In this document: piece after piece, positions 24,273-26,812 of the stretch
How the letters are laid out: every line of letters begins with the position of its first letter
Numbering within the stretch: position 1 is the stretch's first letter
Source of the DNA: CAYUJH01 sp964394585
Lineage (GTDB): Bacteria > Bacteroidota > Bacteroidia > Cytophagales > Flammeovirgaceae
Direction of reading: 5' to 3'
Length of the DNA: 26,812 bases
Assembly: GCA_964394585.1 (NCBI GenBank)
Contig: CAYMYI010000051.1
Span: 1-26,812, forward strand
Position numbers and translations under genes: made by a program
Notes under the pieces: model-generated
Databases searched by the model: none
The model's input: the letters and a program-made list of their open reading frames with translations, nothing else
Told to the model about the DNA's origin: nothing

Positions 24273-24306
24273 AAAAGCCCTCTATTAATTGTGATAGAGG
24301 GCTTTT
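24273..24306. terminator. Bidirectional rho-independent terminator
   Basis: Perfect 13-bp arms AAAAGCCCTCTAT / ATAGAGGGCTTTT with loop TAATTGTG. It lies between the convergent PspC and pyrophosphatase genes and has A/T tails suitable for both strands. Confidence 0.9.
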
Positions 24307-24330
24307 ATCTTTTAAGTAATATCCGAACTT

Positions 24331-26812
24331 TTACATTTCAATTTTTAAATTGACTTCTTGTATTTTTTCGTTCGGGTTTTCTTTTTCTTGGATTACTTCA
24401 ATACCAATGCGCGATGAATCAATTCCCTTTGATAGGAAATACTCTTGCAAACGACGCTGACGAACCGTAGGATCGAAATTGAGAGGCTGGTTTGTGCGTG
24501 CTTCAAAGATTAAGCGCACAGCAGAATCTTTTTCCATTTTTGCTACTACAAGTTCCAACCAATCGAAGTGGCGTTGTTCCAACTTAGGTTCTTCGCTGAA
24601 CATCAAATCGGTCAAATCTTCTGGCGCATAATCGGTAAACTCAATTGGCTCTTGGTCTACCACTTCAATTACCGTTTCCTGTTTTTCATAGGAAGCAGTC
24701 CCGTGTGCTTTTTCCGAAATGTGTGGTGCAATTACTAGCGACACAATCGACATCAACTTTATAAGAATATTCATAGAAGGTCCTGAAGTATCTTTGAACG
24801 GGTCACCTACAGTATCGCCAGTAACCGATGCTTTATGGGCATCCGAGCCTTTGTACTCTATTTTTCCATTGATTTCAACCCCTTTTTCAAACGATTTTTT
24901 AGCGTTATCCCATGCTCCTCCTGCATTGTTTTGGAACATGCCCATCAGTACTCCTGAGACGGTTACACCTGCGAGTAAGCCGCCGAGTACTTCCGGTCCG
25001 AACGAAAAGCCTACAATTACAGGAACGATAAGGGCAATTAAGCCGGGGGCAATCATTTCGCGGATAGACGCTTGCGTTGAAATTTCAACGCACTTATCGT
25101 ACTCAGGCTCTTGCTTGTATTCCATAATGCCGGGAATCTCTTTAAACTGGCGGCGTACTTCTTCAACCATTGCCATGGCTGCACGCCCTACCGCTGCAAT
25201 CGCTAATGAAGAGAAGATAAACGGAATCATCCCTCCGATGAATAGTCCTGCTAATACGTCGGCTTTGTAAATATCGATAGAGTCGATACCTGAAATGCCT
25301 ACAAAAGCGGCAAATAAAGCAAGGGCTGTCAATGCTGCTGAGGCAATGGCAAATCCTTTTCCGGTAGCGGCTGTCGTGTTTCCTACGGCATCGAGCACGT
25401 CGGTTCTTCCTCGTACTTCTTCAGGTAAGCCCGACATCTCTGCGATACCGCCGGCATTGTCGGCAATAGGGCCAAAGGCGTCGATGGCTAGTTGCATGGC
25501 AGTTGTTGCCATCATACCGGCAGCGGCAATAGCCACACCATACAAACCTGCAAGCTGATACGAACCATAAATACCGGTTGCCAATACGAGGATAGGCAGC
25601 ACCGTGGATTCCATCCCCACGGAAAGGCCGCCAATAATATTAGTGGCATGCCCTGTAGAAGATTGCTTTACAATGGAATTCACCGGGCGGCGTCCCATAG
25701 CTGTGTAATATTCTGTAATGATACTCATTAACGCACCGACCAAGAGCCCTAGCGCAATCGCCCAAAATACATCCATCGAAGTGAAGGAGACTCCACGAAT
25801 TTCCATAGATTCGGGTAACATCCATTGTACTGCGAAATACGAGGCAATGGCGGTAAGAATAATAGAACCCCAGTTTCCTAGGTTTAGAGCGCCTTGTACA
25901 TTTCCTTTCTCGTCAGAAACGCGCACTAAAAAAGTACCTATGATTGAAAACACAATACCTAGCCCTGCAATAAACATCGGCAACAAAATGGGAGAAATTC
26001 CGCCGAATGCATCGGAAGTAGCGTTAATCTCGCGCCCTAATACCATTGTAGCCAATACAGTAGCTACGTAAGAGCCAAACAAATCGGCACCCATACCGGC
26101 TACATCGCCTACGTTATCGCCTACGTTATCGGCGATGGTAGCTGGGTTACGTGGATCATCTTCGGGGATGCCCGCTTCTACTTTCCCTACAAGGTCAGCA
26201 CCTACATCGGCGGCTTTGGTGTAAATCCCTCCGCCTACACGAGCAAAAAGAGCAATAGATTCCGCTCCTAAAGAGAACCCCGCGAGAACTTCCAAGGCTT
26301 TTTCCATGGCAATACCATTCACATCGCCGCCTGTACCTATTACATACATCTGGTAGAAAACGATGAACAAACTACCTAAGCCGAGCACTGCAAGTCCGGC
26401 AACGCCCAAGCCCATTACCGAGCCCCCTGCAAAAGAAACTTTCAGTGCTTTTGGCAAGCTAGTACGCGCAGCCTGTGCTGTACGTACATTGGCTTTTGTT
26501 GCAATGTTCATCCCGATGTACCCCGCAAAAGCTGAAGCTACTGCACCAATCAAAAACGCAACGGCAATTAGCCAGTCAGAAGTTTCTACTAGCGTGCCCG
26601 ACCAACCCAATAAAATAGCGGTAAATACAGCAAAATACGCCATAATCTTCCATTCGGCTTTCAAAAATGCCATGGCACCTTGGGCAATGTATTTGCCTAG
26701 TTTTTGCATTTTTTCATCCCCGGCATCTTGCGCAGAAACCCAGCGAGATTGCAACACCGTATAGGCTAATGCTATAATCCCAAACACCGGAATGATGTAT
26801 TCAAAATTTTCC
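24331..26812 (-). CDS. hppA: Membrane ion-translocating pyrophosphatase with a C-terminal OmpA-like extension (5' end cut)
   Basis: Hydrolyses pyrophosphate and pumps H+ and/or Na+ across the inner membrane. The frame runs off the window end (ENFEYIIPVFGIIALAYT is visible), so the GTG at 26787 is not the true start; only a few residues are missing. The catalytic segment GGIYTKAADVGADLVGKVE and the Mg-PPi binding run DDPRNPATIADNVGDNVGD are intact. GNTTAATGKG has Ala where K+-independent enzymes have Lys, so it should be K+-dependent. The TMH6 gate glutamate is absent from DLFGSYVATV, but a glutamate occurs in TMH5 (GAES), as I recall for Flavobacterium-type H+ pumps. After the last helix (SIVSLVIAPH) come 128 extra residues. 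Their last 80 resemble an OmpA-like fold (RRLQEYFLSKGIDSSRI), expected in the periplasm. Confidence 0.95.
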   Translation of the reverse strand, partial: ENFEYIIPVFGIIALAYTVLQSRWVSAQDAGDEKMQKLGKYIAQGAMAFLKAEWKIMAYFAVFTAILLGWSGTLVETSDWLIAVAFLIGAVASAFAGYIGMNIATKANVRTAQAARTSLPKALKVSFAGGSVMGLGVAGLAVLGLGSLFIVFYQMYVIGTGGDVNGIAMEKALEVLAGFSLGAESIALFARVGGGIYTKAADVGADLVGKVEAGIPEDDPRNPATIADNVGDNVGDVAGMGADLFGSYVATVLATMVLGREINATSDAFGGISPILLPMFIAGLGIVFSIIGTFLVRVSDEKGNVQGALNLGNWGSIILTAIASYFAVQWMLPESMEIRGVSFTSMDVFWAIALGLLVGALMSIITEYYTAMGRRPVNSIVKQSSTGHATNIIGGLSVGMESTVLPILVLATGIYGSYQLAGLYGVAIAAAGMMATTAMQLAIDAFGPIADNAGGIAEMSGLPEEVRGRTDVLDAVGNTTAATGKGFAIASAALTALALFAAFVGISGIDSIDIYKADVLAGLFIGGMIPFIFSSLAIAAVGRAAMAMVEEVRRQFKEIPGIMEYKQEPEYDKCVEISTQASIREMIAPGLIALIVPVIVGFSFGPEVLGGLLAGVTVSGVLMGMFQNNAGGAWDNAKKSFEKGVEINGKIEYKGSDAHKASVTGDTVGDPFKDTSGPSMNILIKLMSIVSLVIAPHISEKAHGTASYEKQETVIEVVDQEPIEFTDYAPEDLTDLMFSEEPKLEQRHFDWLELVVAKMEKDSAVRLIFEARTNQPLNFDPTVRQRRLQEYFLSKGIDSSRIGIEVIQEKENPNEKIQEVNLKIEM

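Noticed and set aside
24719..25270. 183-codon plus-strand frame inside the pyrophosphatase gene
   Set aside because: Antisense shadow of the conserved pump; Pro/Ser/Thr-rich composition is typical of the complement of Gly/Ala-rich membrane helices.
1..26812. CRISPR arrays, tRNA/rRNA genes, insertion sequences or prophage
   Set aside because: No regularly spaced repeats, cloverleaf or rRNA sequence, transposase motifs or phage genes were seen on either strand.

Overview
The window looks like a chromosomal stretch from a member of the Bacteroidota, probably of the Cytophagia type. The gene content points there: long TPR periplasmic proteins, a TPR-sensor histidine kinase, tandem FtsX/MacB-like permeases of about 800 residues, a TonB receptor with an N-terminal carboxypeptidase-like domain, a DUF4856/imelysin lipoprotein pair, and a K+-type membrane pyrophosphatase. 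Shine-Dalgarno sequences are weak or absent, and the few recognisable promoters resemble the Bacteroidota -33 TTTG / -7 TAnnTTTG type. I cannot name the species.

Layout. Positions 1-278 hold the 3' end of hisA, broken by a one-base frameshift. A near-perfect AT-rich palindrome follows and then an Lrp/AsnC regulator (365-886), a small TPR protein (1016-1486) and a bidirectional terminator. On the minus strand is a large secreted VPS10/sortilin-like Asp-box propeller protein (1577-4555). Divergent from it are a redoxin and a rhomboid protease (4694-6012, probably one operon), then a secreted 540-residue TPR protein with a TTG start (6206-7828). A minus-strand ABC block follows: a LolC/E-like permease (11260-12483), a structured 231-bp gap, then a LolD/MacB-type ATPase and an 804-residue FtsX-type permease (11028-7889). 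thrS (12880-14811) ends in a strong terminator. Next comes a decayed minus-strand locus whose first 35 or so codons read like the N-terminus of a Crp/Fnr regulator.

Positions 15196-21640 form what looks like a regulated metal-acquisition operon: a DUF4856 lipoprotein, an imelysin-like lipoprotein, an HTTM (vitamin K-dependent carboxylase-like) membrane protein and a FecA-like TonB-dependent receptor. Three copies of one imperfect palindrome (about TTTAGAYTARRTYT) flank the putative promoter and sit before the second gene. This makes an iron- or metal-responsive repressor likely. The role of the HTTM enzyme between the lipoproteins and the receptor is the most interesting open question here.

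The right end carries a TPR-sensor histidine kinase on the minus strand, whose stop codon interlocks with that of the TonB receptor. It is followed by a 62-residue PspC protein, a bidirectional terminator, and a membrane pyrophosphatase cut by the window edge. The pyrophosphatase has a periplasmic C-terminal extension resembling a degenerate OmpA-like domain, and an unusual arrangement of its gate glutamate.

All assignments come from reading the sequence and from remembered family features; no database search was run.
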